Source: Rachycentron canadum
Taxonomy: Eukaryota > Chordata > Actinopteri > Carangiformes > Rachycentridae
Direction of reading: 5' to 3'
Length of the DNA stretch: 64,000 bases
Assembly (NCBI GenBank): GCA_038496675.1
Contig: CM076671.1
Span: 6,413,706-6,477,705, forward strand
A model generated the notes under the pieces. The model saw nothing but the letters and a program-made list of their open reading frames with translations. It was not told where the DNA came from and searched no databases. The translations under genes and the position numbers were made by a program. Of this stretch, positions 61,321 to 64,000 are shown piece by piece (the first letter of the stretch is position 1; every line of letters starts with the position of its first letter).

Positions 61321-61393
61321 GCCCGGCTAGCTCAGTCGGTAGAGCATGAGACTCTTAATCTCAGGGTCGTGGGTTCGAGCCCCACGTTGGGCG
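61321..61393 (+). tRNA. tRNA-Lys (CTT)
   Basis: A 73-nt cloverleaf, GCCCGGCTAGCTCAGTCGG...ACTCTTAATCTC...GGTTCGAGCCC...TTGGGCG, anticodon CTT. TATAAAAA lies at about -32. A T8 terminator starts about 8 nt after the 3' end. Confidence 0.98.
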
Positions 61394-61528
61394 CATAGCT
61401 TTTTTTTGATTTGACAGAATTGTTAAATGCTCTTTTGTTTTGGGTGTGATTACATTACAGGAATGGCCGAGAAGCCCGTCCGACCATTGGTCAAACTGGC
61501 AGAACGTGTTCCTGGCCTGCTTCATTTG

Positions 61529-61595
61529 GCCCGTTGGTGCAGTGGCAAAAAACATCTGGATGTGAGTATTGCTGGTTTAATACGAGAGTGTGAAT
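61529..61595 (+). pseudogene. Degenerate tRNA-Met-like relic
   Basis: CCGTTGGTGCAGTGGCA matches the 5' part of the nearby tRNA-Met (TCGTTGGCGCAGTAGGCA). A decayed B-box (tgctggtttaatacga) follows at the expected distance. The anticodon arm is lost. Confidence 0.4.
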
Positions 61596-61860
61596 GTGTG
61601 ATTGCAGAAATTTACAGGAATGGTTGAAAAGCCCCCTGTTCAAAGTGTTTTCAAACACATTCAACCAAACAGATTGTGGTCGTGGCCCCCAGGGGACAGC
61701 ATCCCTTTGCTTCATCTTCCACCTGGGATGTTGCAAGATGCAGTTGTGCCAGAGCAGCTTGGTCCTAGCTCTCGTGGGTCTTTTTCATTTTCTGCATATA
61801 TCAGACCCGTGTCTCAGATGAGTATATTTATTCATAGTGACATGTTTTCTTGTTATGTGG

Positions 61861-61931
61861 GCATTGGTGGTTCAGTGGTAGAATTCTCGCCTGCCACGCG
61901 GGAGGCCCGGGTTCGATTCCCGGCCAATGCA
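61861..61931 (+). tRNA. tRNA-Gly (GCC)
   Basis: A 71-nt cloverleaf, GCATTGGTGGTTCAGTGG...CTGCCACG...GGTTCGATTCC...CCAATGCA, anticodon GCC. A T-run terminator follows from about 61939. Confidence 0.98.
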
Positions 61932-62649
61932 ACAACCCTTTTTTTTTTTGTCTCATATTCACACTGATTGATTGTTGTACATTTGGACACAGAATCTTTC
62001 TGAATAGTCACTAGCTTAACATTCAGCTGTCTGTTATCATCAGCCCTGTAAAGACCTGCTAACAATTGGCTTTTGTCTGCAATGGAAAAAGCTATTATGG
62101 GCATTCAGACCCAGGTCAAATGACTGTGCAATTGACTCAGGTATTTCGTGGTTCAGATCGACATTGATGTAAACACAACACCCAAGTGAACCTGCTAATT
62201 TTAGCCACTTCCCCTGCTGTAACATCTCACAGAGCACACAGACACAGTCCTGTCAAATGTCCCACATGGTGCCATGAAAACAGAAACACAGTGGCTACAC
62301 TGCACATAGGGAGGACAGTGATGAGTGAGCTGCAAACATACAATCACAGATCTGTGTGTCTCTGACACCTTTACAGGAGCAACAATGCAGGAACGACATG
62401 TGACAGATCCGTTTTATCAGTTTGCATGGTTGCTAGGAGCTCACTATTCCTCCACTTCATCTGTAAATACATGTGGTGACGTCCCTCATTGCAGTCCTGT
62501 TTCCGTCCGAGCAGAAAGGTAAACTGGACTGGCAGTGGAAATGGGGACAATCTTGTTCTGACTTGCGATATAACAACCCAGACAGAGAAGAGAGACTTGG
62601 ATTGGATCTGTATAAAAATGTACAGCAACCCATAAACACAAAAAGGTGT

Positions 62650-62720
62650 TGCATTGGCCGGGAATCGAACCCGGGCCTCCCGCGTGGCAGGCGAGAATTC
62701 TACCACTGAACCACCAATGC
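62650..62720 (-). tRNA. tRNA-Gly (GCC), opposite strand
   Basis: The reverse complement is a 71-nt tRNA-Gly(GCC) that looks identical to the plus-strand copy at 61861. TTTTTGTG follows its 3' end on the minus strand (terminator). The two genes face each other about 720 bp apart. Confidence 0.97.
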
Positions 62721-62886
62721 TCACATACAGATGTTTTTTTGCCACTGGACTGACACAAGGGGCCAATACCACGGAGTCACATATTTTTTGTTAACTTTCT
62801 GCATTCAGGCTTTCTGAATTGTTCAGGTGCTATGTCACCCATGTCGCCTATGCTCGATCATACACATCTGGTTGAAGGGTGTCCAA

Positions 62887-62959
62887 GCCTCGTTGGCGCA
62901 GTAGGCAGCGCGTCAGTCTCATAATCTGAAGGTCGTGAGTTCGAGCCTCACACGGGGCA
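62887..62959 (+). tRNA. tRNA-Met (CAT), elongator type, copy 3
   Basis: Identical 73-nt body to copies 1 and 2. Its flanks differ and the -33 TATA-like box is missing. TTTTT terminator just downstream. Confidence 0.97.
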
Positions 62960-64000
62960 TGTGTTTTTGTGAAATGTATAGATTTTTCTGGACTTATTTG
63001 TAGTCATTTCCATTACAAACAGTGCTGAATAAGTGCACGTGATTCATGTGAGATCACTCTAATATTCCTGTAGAGATCTACAGTGATATCTGAATAGACA
63101 GCTGCAATGCCGCATTATTACAGACCAAGTTGCCAATGCTGTGTATTTTGTTAGTTTATCATTAATTACATTCTGTCAGCTTTTCAGAATTTGTCCTCCT
63201 ATTTGTATGAACAGTGAAATTCTCAAAGAATGGATAGATGCAGGGAATTGGCAGAAATATTTATTCACATAATTGTTTTCTTCCTGTCAGTTACCAATTT
63301 GTAACAATTATTGCAATCTGTTTATTTTATTTCAGTTGGAATTAAACCACCACTTTTCACATTCATTAACTTTAGATTTAAATGGAGTCCGATATCGGCA
63401 TTGATCTGAAGCGTTCACCGTACTGCTTATCAGTAGACTGTTCAGGAAGTCTTGACGTTCAGCTTGAATGTTTACAGAAAACATGACTGAAATTTGTGTT
63501 TACTTTCTGTGGCTTCATGCTTGCGTAACCTTTGGAATCAGACTTCAGAGTGGAACTTTCCCATAGCTCACCCTCCCCTGCAGGTGCATGTGATGTGTTT
63601 ATGAATAGCTGTGATGCTGACATGTTGGAAGTGTGCTGACAGGTGTGTCTTAACTCCTTGACACTGATTTGCCTTCACTCTGGCAGCTCATCAGTCGTAC
63701 CTGCTGTGATATGTTTAAAGTGAGAATCTGTCGCCGAAGGCAGCCAGCCACAGAAATAAACAGGTAGATCAAAATCAAATCTGGGTAAGATCTATATGGG
63801 GACTTTGTATTGTAATTTGTATAGAGCTGTTTCCCCCTAGCTGAATTTGACCCAACAGGCAAAACAAGCTGATCCTACATGAGTAGTTCAACTTTGTGTC
63901 AGGACTTGTTTTGCATAGCATGTTGTCATCAAAGAGTTGCTTGTGACCCTGTACATCAAAGTGTTTGTACACAGAAAATAAATGCTAAAAATTTTCATAA
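62960..64000. other. Right-end sequence, no gene recognised
   Basis: AT-rich. An acceptor-like tttatttcag near 63335 is followed by a 34-codon open frame from 63381, too short and unrecognisable to call. Probably intron of the gene starting at about 60.1 kb. Confidence 0.5.

Noticed and set aside
62371..62772. A 133-residue minus-strand open frame with a GGSVVEFSPATREARVRFP segment, echoed at 61853-62104 and 61602-61967
   Set aside because: The shared peptide is a translation of the tRNA-Gly gene and its inverted copy, not a protein family.
63335..63486. Acceptor-like tttatttcag followed by a 34-codon frame from the ATG at 63381
   Set aside because: No recognisable product and no donor fitting a coding exon. 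Chance is more likely.

Overview
The window is vertebrate, most likely percomorph teleost, nuclear DNA. Coding exons are small, have canonical GT-AG borders and sit in AT-rich introns full of CA/TG/GA microsatellites. The two protein genes have clear vertebrate counterparts. tRNA genes occur singly and in a cluster, and a diverged copy of an element I recall as common in perch-like fishes lies near 4.85-5.06 kb. No bacterial, viral or plasmid features are visible. All family assignments rest on remembered protein families, since no search could be run.

Region 1 (about 1-40.4 kb, minus strand) holds the 5' two thirds of farp1, a FERM/RhoGEF protein. Fourteen coding exons were placed with compatible phases, from the start codon at 35084 to the first exon of the Dbl-homology domain at 1875-1964. 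The rest of the DH domain and both PH domains lie beyond the left edge. The most unusual element is a 1.4-1.5 kb linker exon (8472/8543-9968). It can either splice on to the DH-encoding exons or read through to a stop. The read-through would give an 888-residue FERM-only protein whose tail resembles that of FRMD7.

Region 2 (40.2-41.6 kb) is a CpG-rich intergenic gap of about 1.2 kb between the head-to-head farp1 and chn1 promoters. It contains a tRNA-Ile(AAU) gene.

Region 3 (41.6-59.7 kb, plus strand) is a complete chn1 (alpha-chimaerin) gene. The alpha2 form (SH2-C1-RhoGAP) comes to 459 residues, the same length as I recall for human. An internal first exon at 53316 gives the SH2-less alpha1 form (367 residues). 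The 3' UTR has candidate poly(A) signals near 58.77 and 59.71 kb. FARP1 is a Rac GEF and alpha-chimaerin a Rac GAP, so a divergent pair encodes opposing regulators of the same GTPase in neurons.

Region 4 (60.0-64.0 kb) begins with a CpG-rich promoter and a noncoding first exon of an unidentified plus-strand gene. It continues with six intact tRNA genes (three Met-CAT, one Lys-CTT, two Gly-GCC on opposite strands) and one probable tRNA-Met relic, apparently inside that gene's first intron.
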